In this document: one piece after another, positions 23,274 to 33,224 of the stretch
Layout of the letters: each line of letters opens with the position of its first letter
Position numbering within the stretch: the stretch's first letter is position 1
Assembly (NCBI GenBank): GCA_016712275.1
Contig: JADJRI010000049.1
Span: forward strand, 1 to 33,765
DNA length: 33,765 bases
Reading direction: 5' to 3'
DNA from: Planctomycetota bacterium
GTDB taxonomy: Bacteria > Planctomycetota > Phycisphaerae > UBA1845 > UTPLA1
Notes under the pieces: model-generated
What the model was told of the DNA's origin: nothing
The model's input: only the letters and a program-made list of their open reading frames with translations
The model's database searches: none
Program-made: the position numbers and the translations under genes

Positions 23274-26200
23274 CAAAGCTCAGTGGCGACCTCTTGGCAA
23301 ATGATACCTCAAATTTTGGTAATTATGGCGACAATAGCTATCACGTTTTGGTCGGTTCTGGCACAGGAACAACTGCAGTATTGAATGGTTTTACTGTTTC
23401 TGGTGGCAATGCGGATGGTGCTGGGGGAGCTAGCAATGGGGGCGGTCTGTTGTCTGGCGGCCAAACCATTCAAAACTGCATCTTTCGAGATAATCGAGCA
23501 AACGCCGGTGGCGCAATTTACGTTGCTGGAACCGCGCTACAGTTAATCGATTGCAGATTCATTGGCAATCGATCAGGCCTAGCCGGTGCGGGCGGAGGCG
23601 CGATTTGGAGTGACTCCGGCAACGCTGCGATTACAAACTGCGTGTTTGATGCCAACTCCTCTGTTGCGGGAGTGGGCGGGGGGATATTTAGTGGCGGTGG
23701 CGCATTATACAATCTAAACAGTACAACGATTGTCTTTAATTGTTTGTTTACAGCTAATACTGCTGACACAACAGCAGGCGCAATTAAGAACAATGGAGGC
23801 ACACCATGGATTTCCAATTGCGAGTTTCGAGGAAATTCATCTGTCGGAAACGGTGGAGCGATCAGCAATCACAACGGCAGTGTGCCTAAGTTGCGAAAGT
23901 GTATTTTCACTGAGAACACAGCAACTGCCAGCGGAGGCGCAGTTGCAAATCTTGCGAATTCGGCTCCAGTAATTGCGTCTTGCGAATTTGTAAGCAACAG
24001 CGCGTCGGCTGCTGCCGGCGCTATGATGAGCACGGGCAGTTCGAATGTCACCTTGGTGAACTGCAGGTTGGCCGGTAATGCGGCCGGTTCTTACGGGGGT
24101 GGGGTGTGGGGGAATAGTCTGTCTTCTTACAGCATCACGAACTGCACATTTGGAAAGCACACTGCCGGTGTAAGTGGCGGATGTGTCTGGGTCGAAGCCA
24201 CTGGCGGTGCCGCAAGTGCAGTACTGAAGAATTGCATTTTGTGGAACACTAATCTTACATTTTCCCTTCCTCAAGTTGGAATCGATTCTGGTGGAGGCAG
24301 CGTAACTGTTTCATTCAGCGACATTTTGGGAGGCTATACTGGTACGTCAAATATTGACGCCGATCCACTCTTCTTGGATTCAGACGGAGAGGACAATATA
24401 GAGGGAAACCTGGATGACAATCTTCGCCTTAGTGGCAATTCGCCAGCCCTACATACTGGACTCATTTCGCACCTTCCTCAAGACGCACTCGATCTAGATG
24501 GAGATGGAGATTCGTCGGAATTGCTGCCGGTGGACCTAGATGGTAATGCTCGCGTGTCAGGACCTTCGGTCGACATGGGCAGTTACGAACGCTTTGCCGA
24601 TTGCCAACCCAATAACATCGACGACTTGTTCGAAATCGCTCAGGGGACTAGTCAGGATTGCAACAACAATAGCATTCCCGATGAATGCGAAATCGGCCTG
24701 ATCGGCTTGGTTACCGATGCAATTTCCATAGATTCGGCGCCTAACACAAGAGATGACACTTTGTCGGACCTCGCATCAAATGGTGCTGGCGTCTGGATGG
24801 TTGTTTGGTCGGCATGGGATGCGCCGGGCAGCGATAACGATGTGTGGTATTCAATTAGCATTGATGATGGGGCCACATGGAGCGCGATCGAAGCGCTGAG
24901 CGAAAATCATACAACGGACGATGTTGGCGACTTTTGGCCGTCGATAGCCAATGATGGCGGATCAACTTGGATAGTTGCTTGGACGCTACGTTCACCGGAC
25001 ACCAGTGACCATGACATAGTATTCCGGCGAAGCACAGACGATGGCGCCACTTGGTCGCCAACTCAAACCATTCATCCCTATTTTGATCCTGAAGTGGGCT
25101 ATGACGACCTGCCTGAAATAGCGTGTGACGGCAATGGCAATTGGGTACTCGTGTTTCAGTCACACAATTCCGCTTTGACTGGTGGGGATCCGGACATCGT
25201 TGTGTCGCGCAGCTCGGATAACGGTGCGACTTGGTCGCTGCCGCAACTGCTCGTACCGGCGATGGCCAGCGACTCACTGCATCATTCCCGGCCGAGACTT
25301 GCAACGGATGGTGCCGGAATATGGGTTGTGGTCATGACTCGTTACGTATCACCAGCCGAGGATACAGATATCCTGTATTCGGTCAGTCAGGACAACGGCG
25401 CAACATGGACCGAACCGGCATTCTTGAATCCGTTTTTCGCGACGGTCCACGGAAATGAGGCTGACGACCATTTCGCCTACGTCGAATCCGATGGCGCTAA
25501 CAACTGGGTGGCAATATTTCAATCAGGAGAGAATTTTAATGGCATTCAAAACCCAACCAACGGAGATCAGGAGGTTCTCGCCGCGCGAATCACCACAGCC
25601 AACTTGATTTCCAATCAACCGTGGGACATCTCCGTAGTGAATACTCATGCATGGACAGATTGCAATCCTGGGGTGTTCGTCTGCCGAAATGACTCACAAC
25701 CCCATATTGGTTCTGATCGGGCTGGCAACTGGCTTGCGGCTTGGGAATCCCACTATCCGCCCGGGGATCCTGCCGGTGACGATAGGGACATTTTTGTCGC
25801 CCAAAGCCGAGACTCAGGAGCCACGTGGTCTACTCCACGCGTTGTCAACTCCTACGCCTACACACCGGGTGAAATGGACCTTTGGCCGAAGATCGCCACT
25901 GATCGCACCGGCCTATGGATGGTTAGCTGGCACACAGATGAGGCGGCGCTCGGCGGTGTACCAGGATCAAGATTCGAGATTGCATTGGCGCGCTTTCGGA
26001 TGACTGATGACTGTAACAACAATGGAATTCTCGACGACTGTGAGATTGCCGATTCAGATGCTAACGTGAATCTCTTGCTCGACGTCTGCGAAGACGACTG
26101 TAACAACAACGGCACCATCGACCTCTTCGAAACCGACACCGACAACGACACCCGAATCGATGCCTGCGACAACTGCCCCTTCGTGCCTAACACGTCCCAG

Positions 26201-27613
26201 ACCGACACCGACGGCGATGGCGTGGGCGATGCCTGCGACATTTGCCCCGTCGGCAACGACGCCTTCGATGCGGACGCCGATGCCATTCCAGATGCCTGCG
26301 ACAAATGTCCGGGCAATCAGCTCGCCGTTCACGCGGTCCCCACGGACTGCAACGGCGACGGCGACACCACCGACGCCGGCGAAGAAGTCGGCGGCCAGTG
26401 CGACCGCGATCTCGACGGCGTTGGCGATGAGTGCGACAACTGTCCTGATTTCTACAATCCGGCCCAGTTACCCGACGAACCGTGCCAATCGCCGTACGGA
26501 CTCGGTTCGCGCCTCAATCCGCCGGCGTCATTCGTCGGCGTAAGCCTCGCGAACAGCTACGCCCAAATCACAACAAATACGGAATGGATGAACCCCGGCT
26601 TCAATCCCGGCGCCATTCCCGAAAACCAATGGGTCGCAGCGCCGCTGGCCGTCTTCCAGCATCCGTCCGACTTCGGCTTCTACGCGATCGACGCCGGCCT
26701 CATCCGCTTGACCTGGCGCAATGCGGCCGGATCGATCCTCGGCAGCAGCTTTTTCGTGATCCAAAACATCGCGGCCGACAACGATTGGACCGTCGGCGTG
26801 CGTTACTTCCTCGACTACAACGAGGGCCAATTCGACAAAAACGCAGATGTGGTCATCTCCACCAGTTTGTATGCAACCGTCCTCTACAACTCGCAAATCC
26901 AGCAATATCGCGTCAACCCACTCACGAACCCGCCGCAGTATTATCCGTTCCCTGATTTCCGAGTGGATGGTGACAGAGCCCTGGCCGAGCAGTATTGCCC
27001 CAACGGCAAAGTCTGCATCCTTTATGAGGACGGGCCCGGCGGCGATTTCGTCGGCTTCGAGGTCGTGAATATCTCCCGGTATGGCCCCGGCCAGTTGCAA
27101 ACCGTTCCCGTCGGCCGTCGGCTGTTGTTGCCCTCCGGCGCGACGGATTGCCGCGCAGTGCTAATCAGTAATTTTGAGGCGTTCGGCACACGCGCCGCAT
27201 GGCAGAAGGGCGTGGAAGATGCTGTCGTCTATCCGCTTCGGCCGGAGAGCCTGCCATCGAATTTCGTTGTAGCGTGGTACAAAGAGTCGGTGTTCCCGAA
27301 CGGCGCCATTCAGCCGACCAGAAACTGCTGGCCGCAGGCGATATCAGGTATCGTGCCGAGTGGCCGGTCGATCCGCAGGTGCATGTGGTCGATTCGAATC
27401 CGGTCGAAGTACCATTGGGTTCGCAAATCAACCTGCACGTCGGCGCCGGCCAGCGTTATTGCCAGGCCGAAGTCATGTACCAGCAGGGTTTTGGCCCGCT
27501 TGAAGATCCTCCATACAGCCAGATCATCAACGGCTTGTTCGATGCGATCAAACCAGGGTTCTCCGTCATTCGGTTTGATATTGATCCGCCGGGCGCGGGT
27601 TGTGCGGCGATGA
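23270..27613 (+). CDS. Giant secreted protein, part 2: beta-helix, Asp-box propeller, TSP3-like repeats
   Basis: Continuation of the second beta-helix (NGFTVSGGNADGAGGASNGG and about ten more GGA/N-ladder rungs to about 24350). Next, DCNNNSIPDECE, then a sialidase-like beta-propeller with five Asp-boxes: SIDDGATW, STDDGATW, SSDNGATW, SQDNGATW and SRDSGATW (about 24860-25830). No sialidase catalytic residues were identified, so binding rather than hydrolysis is likelier. From about 26005, repeated DCNNNG...CE and DTDGDGVGDACDICP thrombospondin type 3-like calcium repeats run to about 26450. The last third is an unrecognised domain. The true frame is lost near 27310 (PNGA continues in another frame), so the final 100 codons here are spurious. 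No independent start: upstream frame is open and joins part 1. Confidence 0.75.
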   Translation: MTKLSGDLLANDTSNFGNYGDNSYHVLVGSGTGTTAVLNGFTVSGGNADGAGGASNGGGLLSGGQTIQNCIFRDNRANAGGAIYVAGTALQLIDCRFIGNRSGLAGAGGGAIWSDSGNAAITNCVFDANSSVAGVGGGIFSGGGALYNLNSTTIVFNCLFTANTADTTAGAIKNNGGTPWISNCEFRGNSSVGNGGAISNHNGSVPKLRKCIFTENTATASGGAVANLANSAPVIASCEFVSNSASAAAGAMMSTGSSNVTLVNCRLAGNAAGSYGGGVWGNSLSSYSITNCTFGKHTAGVSGGCVWVEATGGAASAVLKNCILWNTNLTFSLPQVGIDSGGGSVTVSFSDILGGYTGTSNIDADPLFLDSDGEDNIEGNLDDNLRLSGNSPALHTGLISHLPQDALDLDGDGDSSELLPVDLDGNARVSGPSVDMGSYERFADCQPNNIDDLFEIAQGTSQDCNNNSIPDECEIGLIGLVTDAISIDSAPNTRDDTLSDLASNGAGVWMVVWSAWDAPGSDNDVWYSISIDDGATWSAIEALSENHTTDDVGDFWPSIANDGGSTWIVAWTLRSPDTSDHDIVFRRSTDDGATWSPTQTIHPYFDPEVGYDDLPEIACDGNGNWVLVFQSHNSALTGGDPDIVVSRSSDNGATWSLPQLLVPAMASDSLHHSRPRLATDGAGIWVVVMTRYVSPAEDTDILYSVSQDNGATWTEPAFLNPFFATVHGNEADDHFAYVESDGANNWVAIFQSGENFNGIQNPTNGDQEVLAARITTANLISNQPWDISVVNTHAWTDCNPGVFVCRNDSQPHIGSDRAGNWLAAWESHYPPGDPAGDDRDIFVAQSRDSGATWSTPRVVNSYAYTPGEMDLWPKIATDRTGLWMVSWHTDEAALGGVPGSRFEIALARFRMTDDCNNNGILDDCEIADSDANVNLLLDVCEDDCNNNGTIDLFETDTDNDTRIDACDNCPFVPNTSQTDTDGDGVGDACDICPVGNDAFDADADAIPDACDKCPGNQLAVHAVPTDCNGDGDTTDAGEEVGGQCDRDLDGVGDECDNCPDFYNPAQLPDEPCQSPYGLGSRLNPPASFVGVSLANSYAQITTNTEWMNPGFNPGAIPENQWVAAPLAVFQHPSDFGFYAIDAGLIRLTWRNAAGSILGSSFFVIQNIAADNDWTVGVRYFLDYNEGQFDKNADVVISTSLYATVLYNSQIQQYRVNPLTNPPQYYPFPDFRVDGDRALAEQYCPNGKVCILYEDGPGGDFVGFEVVNISRYGPGQLQTVPVGRRLLLPSGATDCRAVLISNFEAFGTRAAWQKGVEDAVVYPLRPESLPSNFVVAWYKESVFPNGAIQPTRNCWPQAISGIVPSGRSIRRCMWSIRIRSKYHWVRKSTCTSAPASVIARPKSCTSRVLARLKILHTARSSTACSMRSNQGSPSFGLILIRRARVVRR

Positions 27614-27694
27614 TGTCACGTTTGAGGTCGTCATGTCGCGGGATCACTCCGACGCGGATGCAGTCTGCGCGTCAGGTCCCGTCGCCGGGAGACC

Positions 27695-30616
27695 TTGCAC
27701 GAGGACGCGAGCTGCTTTGCCATCCTGAATCCGGCCACCGGTGTTTGTAGGACGAATGTGTTCGCCGGACAGTTTGTCTGGGACATCGGCGATCAGATCA
27801 CCGATCCGGAACATGACAACGCATGTGAAGATTTCCCGCACGGCTTCCTCTACGAAGGGCAACCCTACAACCCCGCCATCTATGGCGCAACCGGTCAGAT
27901 CTTCCCGGTGAACAGCTATGATGTGCACGGCACATTGGAAGTCTGGTGGTATGTCGCCAGCCGGGGAACGGATGACGGAAACACGCAGAACGGGAATTAC
28001 GCACCCGGCATTTTCTGGCCGCACAAGACAGCACTCTATCAGCCCGAGTGGCCGGTGACGCCGTACAAGATAGTCGTGGCGCGGCGCGTGGGTGGTGAAA
28101 TCACCGAAGGCACTCCGCGCGTTTACGACACGCATGCCAGCCTTTATCACACGGGCGGTTTCAGCGCGACCCTCGGCGTCCTCGATTCCGATCAAGAGAC
28201 GATTCCCGGCTGGAATCCAAACGACGAACATGCCGTGATTCTGCCGGTCGCCGGCGGTTACCGTGTCTTCGCGGCCCGCGACGATTTCCCATGGACCACG
28301 CTTACCAACTATTCGGGACATCCCTACGTCCTCGTGCAATTCCCAACGGCCGGCGATGGCGCGAACCCGACGGCTTGGGGAATGGATGTGTTCCAAGTGC
28401 TGGCGGAGGACGTGGGCGTTGACAACGACTTGGATTACACCGACTTGGTGAATCAGGCCGATCCGACGGAGACCGTGCCGCTCGTGGCGGGCATGCCTCT
28501 GAGCCCGGTGCTCTTCCCGATCAACTACGGCGCGCCGGAGTGCTTTGTGCCCAATTTGATTCCGCCCGATCCACTGACCTATTCGGTTGGCGACGCGGTA
28601 TGGCTCGATCGCAAGGGCGGGGCGTGGGTGATCGAAGCTGAACACGACGGATTTGTTCAGAACCCGCTGCCGGATCCTGAAGGCAACAGTGCCTTGGGTA
28701 CGCCCAGCGTGTCGGATGTGTATCTTTGGGAAAACTGGGGGCCCGATGGCGGCTGCCAGCCTTGGCTCAGTTTCCGCTCTGGATTGTCAACGGTGCCGGA
28801 GCCGATCCGATTCCGGCCGCAGTGGCCGCTTGTGCCGCCGGCATGCGCATTTCCGAATGATGCACTTTGCGCCCGGCCGCTCAAGATCGGCCAATCCGTG
28901 GACCAAAGCGGACAGTGCGGCACGATTCAGGTGCTGCATGACTCAGTGGGCCAGCGGATCATTGATCCAACCCGATGGGTGGGGGTGACGGTCGGCGACC
29001 AGGTTGCGATGGGTAACATCGCACTCAACGACTTCCAGAATCTGCCGCCGCATTTGTATGCCGGTGAGATTGGTGGCGGAGGCGAGTTCCCGGATCGCAT
29101 TCGATGGAACTTCAATGCGTCGGGCAAGCTGGAGTTCCGCGGCATTATGAGCGACGCGGATCAGTACTATTTGGATCAGATCAGCAACAACGTGAGCTAT
29201 CTGAGTGCGATAGCCGCGTTGTATGCTGCGTCGCGCTCTCAGCTGATTGCTCCCGAGGAAGACGCAGCCGCCAAATTCGTGACGGTCGGCGACGCGGCCG
29301 CGATACCGGGCTGGATCACGGTCGCATTCCAAAATGATCAGGCCTGCGTCGACGCCGGCCTGCCGGTCAGCGTGGAAGTGTGGCGCGTGGATTGCCCGCC
29401 GTTCACGGGGTCAATCCGCGTGATTCAGCCGGAGTGCCTGTTTAGCGAGAAGCTGGCGATGCAGTTTTCCGGCGACCTTGGCGGCGACCCGGACCAAGTG
29501 ACGTTCCACTGGCAATATTCGCTCGACTACGATCCGGCCCAACCTGAACTGGCCCAATGGGATGATTACTTCCCTTCAAATTCATTGCCGCCAACGATGC
29601 AGGCCGGAACGGGACTGCGCGAAGTCCTAATTGAAGGCGCATCACTCTTCACGCTTCAGGATTCCTGGTGGCGCGTGCGATACCGCGGCTATGCCGGATG
29701 CCCGGGTGACGGAAACCCGTTGCCGCAGGGCGTCGCGTGGCCCAATTTCATCGCGAATGATGGTACGGAGCCCAGTCTGTTCACCGAACCCCAGTTGGCT
29801 GAAGGCTGGGTGAAGCGCGTCGTGCGCCAACTCACACCGTTCGACCAGCGGTTCTCGGATTTCCACGAGACGCCGGTCAACACCATCGTCGACATGATCG
29901 CTCAAGCCGGCATTCGCTATGAGCAGAATGTCGCTCTCAATTGCGATCCGAACAATCTCGACGCCATTGGCCTCATCGAGGCTTATTCCACCGTCATGAA
30001 CCGGGCCAAGTCCTTTAGCGCTGCTGCCAGCGTGGATGGTGTTAATCAGGCGATCGAACTCGTCGCCAGCAAAGTGTCCGATCTGTACATGCTCCTTGGC
30101 AACGAAGCGTATGCCGATGCCATGGACCCGACACTCGGCGTCTTCGCCGGCGGCGGCGAGGCACCGGCTGGCTATAACCCGCTGGCCGCCTTTAGTTTCC
30201 AGGATCAATTGCCCTCGCTGCTTGAAGAGGAGCTCGCCTTGTTGCGAGGCGTCTCCGACACTCGCGCGCCCGACAAGAATGCGGACAACCAGACCATCGC
30301 CACCGTCTACAACCGAATTCCCTGGAACTTCACCAGCGGCGTCGGCCAGGTTGCCTATGCGAACAATTATCAGTTGACCAATGTGACTCAGGCGCTTCAA
30401 ACCTATCCACAAGGCCACGGCGATGCATGGGGCCACTATTTGCAGGCCACCAAGCTCTTCTACAAGCTGCTCGGCGATTCGACATTCACATGGATCACCG
30501 AAAGCGAATCCGTCCTCGTGGCCGGCCAGCCGGTCGAAGTCGGCTTCATGTACGAGCGAAAATTCGCCGAAGCAGCCGCGGCAAAGCCCGCACTGGTGCC
30601 GCCATTACCGCGCTGA
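27695..30616 (+). CDS. Giant secreted protein, part 3: long unrecognised region
   Basis: Between 27310 and 27695 the protein is carried by two other frames (LLAAGDIRYRAEWPVDPQVH, then CGDDVTFEVVMSRDHSDADA), and it settles into this frame near 27690 at LHEDASCFAILNPATGVCRT. It is a mixed beta-rich sequence of about 970 residues with several Cys and Trp-containing segments (EVWWYVASRGTDDGNTQNGN, FRPQWPLVPPACAFPNDALC, DSWWRVRYRGYAGCPGDGNP), becoming helical at the end (EAYSTVMNRAKSFSAAASVD). I know no named family, but the arrangement ahead of a Tc-toxin-like region suggests it is the receptor/shell part. The frame breaks near 30585; the true product continues as ARTGAAITALTFREQYTGNA in another frame. 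Confidence 0.65.
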   Translation: MHEDASCFAILNPATGVCRTNVFAGQFVWDIGDQITDPEHDNACEDFPHGFLYEGQPYNPAIYGATGQIFPVNSYDVHGTLEVWWYVASRGTDDGNTQNGNYAPGIFWPHKTALYQPEWPVTPYKIVVARRVGGEITEGTPRVYDTHASLYHTGGFSATLGVLDSDQETIPGWNPNDEHAVILPVAGGYRVFAARDDFPWTTLTNYSGHPYVLVQFPTAGDGANPTAWGMDVFQVLAEDVGVDNDLDYTDLVNQADPTETVPLVAGMPLSPVLFPINYGAPECFVPNLIPPDPLTYSVGDAVWLDRKGGAWVIEAEHDGFVQNPLPDPEGNSALGTPSVSDVYLWENWGPDGGCQPWLSFRSGLSTVPEPIRFRPQWPLVPPACAFPNDALCARPLKIGQSVDQSGQCGTIQVLHDSVGQRIIDPTRWVGVTVGDQVAMGNIALNDFQNLPPHLYAGEIGGGGEFPDRIRWNFNASGKLEFRGIMSDADQYYLDQISNNVSYLSAIAALYAASRSQLIAPEEDAAAKFVTVGDAAAIPGWITVAFQNDQACVDAGLPVSVEVWRVDCPPFTGSIRVIQPECLFSEKLAMQFSGDLGGDPDQVTFHWQYSLDYDPAQPELAQWDDYFPSNSLPPTMQAGTGLREVLIEGASLFTLQDSWWRVRYRGYAGCPGDGNPLPQGVAWPNFIANDGTEPSLFTEPQLAEGWVKRVVRQLTPFDQRFSDFHETPVNTIVDMIAQAGIRYEQNVALNCDPNNLDAIGLIEAYSTVMNRAKSFSAAASVDGVNQAIELVASKVSDLYMLLGNEAYADAMDPTLGVFAGGGEAPAGYNPLAAFSFQDQLPSLLEEELALLRGVSDTRAPDKNADNQTIATVYNRIPWNFTSGVGQVAYANNYQLTNVTQALQTYPQGHGDAWGHYLQATKLFYKLLGDSTFTWITESESVLVAGQPVEVGFMYERKFAEAAAAKPALVPPLPR

Positions 30617-30701
30617 CATTCCGCGAGCAGTACACCGGAAATGCGGCCGACCAGAATGGATATCCCGATAGCGACTCCACACGGGCCTGGGGCCTCGCCG
30701 A

Positions 30702-33224
30702 ATGGGGTCGACGCAGCGGCCAGGCGCGTATTTCGACTGGGTCATGGCCAACGCCATTCTCGACGATCAGGGCGACGGCATGATCTGTCAGGAAACCGGC
30801 ACGCCCTGCGGTGAGGGCACCACGGGCTGCAACGGCAACGATCCATGCATCCCCGATCTGAATTACGAGAATTCCATCCGTAAAGTGGATCGCACCACGG
30901 TCAAGGACATCGGCGAAATCGCGTCGGCCTATTCCGAGATTCAATCAACGCTTGACAAGGCCGATGCCGGCCTCAACCCGCTCGGCCTGGCTTCGAATGT
31001 CGTGCCGTTCGGCCTCAATCCAACGGCCATTCAGCAGGGACAGACCCACTTCGATCAAATTTATCAGCGTGCCGTCTCGGCATTGAGCAATGCAGTCACG
31101 GCATTCAACTATGCAAACGAAAACACGCGCCGCTTGCGAAACCTGCAGGACCGCGTCGACACCTTCGACGACCTCGTCGAAGAACGCGAGCTGGATTACG
31201 AAGCCCGACTCATCGAAATCTTTGGTAAGCCCTATCCGGAAGACATCGGCGGCACAGGCGCCTACCCCGTCGGCTACAACGGGCCAGATCTCTATCACTA
31301 TGACTATGCAGATCCATCGGAGCTGATCGGTACGCAAGGCAGCGGCAACACGACGACCTTTACGATCACCTTCCAGGAACAGACGGTGGATCCCGTGAGC
31401 GGTGTGATTACTGTTTCGCCCCGCACCGTCAACTTCGTGGTGTCCACCGACGGCCTCGGTCTGGTGAAGCCGGAAGGCTGGACCGAGCGCACGGAACCGG
31501 GCGAAATCCAATTCTCCCGCTCGGAACTGCTTCAGGGCATCGGTCGATACCAGCAGTCGGTAGACCGCTACGAATCGCTGATCGATCAGATTGAAATACA
31601 GGCTGATTTGTTGGAATCGTTGTATGAGTTAAACAGAAATGTTCTTCAAGTCATGCGCGAGGGCCAAGCTCTTCAACAAAGCCTGAACCAGCAAATACTA
31701 GTTTCCAGGCTTCTGCAAGCTAGATTTAGAACAATTGGGGCCAATGCGCTAAGGATAGCCAATGCAATTGCCGAGGGGCTTCCAACTAGTTTGATAGGCG
31801 GATTAGCCAATGGCGGAGACTTCACGGGTCCAATACGGGCATCTGTGCGTCGGGCGGCCAGTTTCATTGAGTTTGCATTTAATCAAACAGCGGATGCCTT
31901 GTCTGTTGTCGAACAACAGCGCCAATTCGATAAGGAATGGGCTTCCGCCGAACAGCAAATCCAGATCACAGGATATCAGGGCGACTACCAGGTCGAACAG
32001 CAGGTGGCCGCGCTGCGCAATCTCGTTCGCCAGCTTCCATCTTCCCGTTTGGAAATCTACACGCTTGGCGAATCCGTCAATCAGGCGACTGGTCGTTACC
32101 ACGCCGCCATCGGTCGCGGACTTCGCCTTCTCGACCAGCGCGCTGCCTATCGCCGCCGAACGGCCGACGAAGTGAGCGAATTCCGCTATCAAGATATGGC
32201 ATACCGTGTATTCCGCAACGAGTCGCTCCAGAAATACCGGGCCCAGTTTGATCTGGCTGCGGAATATGTCTACCTCGCCGCGCGAGCCTACGACTATGAA
32301 ACCAATCTTCTCGGCACCCACGCGCTGGCTGGTCGCCAGTATCTGACGAACATCGTCAAACAGCGCACGCTCGGCGTCATGGCCCAATCCGGTCCCCAAA
32401 TAGGAAGCGGCCTTGCCGGCACGCTGGCGGAAATGTTCATTAACTTCGACCTCGTCCTGCGCCCGCAACTCGGGTTCAACAGCGCGGCCGAACTGAATCG
32501 AACGTTTAGCCTGCGATGGGAATTATTCCGCAAACCCAACACCAATGCATTCAATTCTGATTGGCAGCAAGTTCTTGAAGATGCCCGCGTTTCGGACATC
32601 AACGATTTTGTTGAAGTTCCTGAGTATCGTATGTTCTGCAAACCGCTAAACGCAGATCCTGATTTGCCTGCCGTTGCAAATCCGGGCATTGTGCTGAGAT
32701 TCTCGACGAAGATATTTTCTGGTCTCAATTTCTTTGGCCATGCGTCTCAGGCCGACGAGGTTTATCCGAGCAGCTACGACACGATCAAACTTCACTCCAT
32801 TGGTATACGGTTTGAGAACTATCCTCTCGGAACGCTGAACAATCAGGCCGAAGTCTATCTTGTGCCTGCAGGTATGGACGTTTTGCGGGAGCCCACAAAC
32901 GGCGAAATCAGAAACTGGCAGCTCCTAGACCAGACATTGCCCGTTCCATTCCCGCTTGGCGAGCAATCGCTGGCTGCGGCCGACTGGATGCCGTGGGACA
33001 GTCTCTCCGGCGGCAGCCGTGCAATGGTCAAGCGCCGTCTCATCCCGCAGGTCACCGGCCTGCCGGCGCAAGGCCACGAAGATGATGAAGACCTCCGATA
33101 CCATCTCACCGGCCGCTCGGTTTGGAACACGCAGTGGGTGCTGATCATTCCCGCGTCCGAACTCCGCGGCGCGCCGCATCCCAATGGCGATCCACTGGAT
33201 CTATTCATCTACGGTACAAGATAA
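30702..33224 (+). CDS. Giant secreted protein, part 4: long helical Tc-toxin A-like region
   Basis: The true frame enters near 30725 at GAYFDWVMANAILDDQGDGM. Long charged helices follow (YQRAVSALSNAVTAFNYANE, RYQQSVDRYESLIDQIEIQA, RTADEVSEFRYQDMAYRVFR), with the marker segments RLIEIFGKPYPEDIGGTGAY and GPDLYHYDYADPSEL. The tail is folded: IRFENYPLGTLNNQAEVYLV and SVWNTQWVLIIPASELRGAP. I associate these markers with large bacterial proteins related to the C-terminal part of Tc-toxin A subunits (pore-forming TcA), usually encoded next to SpvB/RHS genes. The frame ends at TAA 33222 after LFIYGTR, but the adjacent frame continues directly into an SpvB domain, so a fused product is possible. Two stretches (31585-31930 and 32500-32860) are visibly A+T-richer. 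Confidence 0.65.
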   Translation: MGSTQRPGAYFDWVMANAILDDQGDGMICQETGTPCGEGTTGCNGNDPCIPDLNYENSIRKVDRTTVKDIGEIASAYSEIQSTLDKADAGLNPLGLASNVVPFGLNPTAIQQGQTHFDQIYQRAVSALSNAVTAFNYANENTRRLRNLQDRVDTFDDLVEERELDYEARLIEIFGKPYPEDIGGTGAYPVGYNGPDLYHYDYADPSELIGTQGSGNTTTFTITFQEQTVDPVSGVITVSPRTVNFVVSTDGLGLVKPEGWTERTEPGEIQFSRSELLQGIGRYQQSVDRYESLIDQIEIQADLLESLYELNRNVLQVMREGQALQQSLNQQILVSRLLQARFRTIGANALRIANAIAEGLPTSLIGGLANGGDFTGPIRASVRRAASFIEFAFNQTADALSVVEQQRQFDKEWASAEQQIQITGYQGDYQVEQQVAALRNLVRQLPSSRLEIYTLGESVNQATGRYHAAIGRGLRLLDQRAAYRRRTADEVSEFRYQDMAYRVFRNESLQKYRAQFDLAAEYVYLAARAYDYETNLLGTHALAGRQYLTNIVKQRTLGVMAQSGPQIGSGLAGTLAEMFINFDLVLRPQLGFNSAAELNRTFSLRWELFRKPNTNAFNSDWQQVLEDARVSDINDFVEVPEYRMFCKPLNADPDLPAVANPGIVLRFSTKIFSGLNFFGHASQADEVYPSSYDTIKLHSIGIRFENYPLGTLNNQAEVYLVPAGMDVLREPTNGEIRNWQLLDQTLPVPFPLGEQSLAAADWMPWDSLSGGSRAMVKRRLIPQVTGLPAQGHEDDEDLRYHLTGRSVWNTQWVLIIPASELRGAPHPNGDPLDLFIYGTR

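Noticed and set aside
21900..24200. CRISPR-like or tandem DNA repeat array in the GGA/N-ladder region
   Set aside because: The periodicity is at protein level (beta-helix rungs) with diverged DNA; no identical repeats with regular spacers were seen anywhere in the window.
24860..25830. Active sialidase
   Set aside because: Five Asp-boxes show the propeller fold, but I could not place the arginine triad or catalytic Tyr/Glu, so only the fold is claimed.
27644..28645. Long minus-strand reading frame (333 codons) opposite the giant gene
   Set aside because: It is antisense to a well-supported coding region, His/Arg/Val rich with no domain pattern, and has no ribosome site. A codon-usage shadow.
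29642..30436. Minus-strand reading frame of 264 codons opposite the giant gene
   Set aside because: Same reasoning: shadow of the plus-strand gene with biased composition and no start signals.
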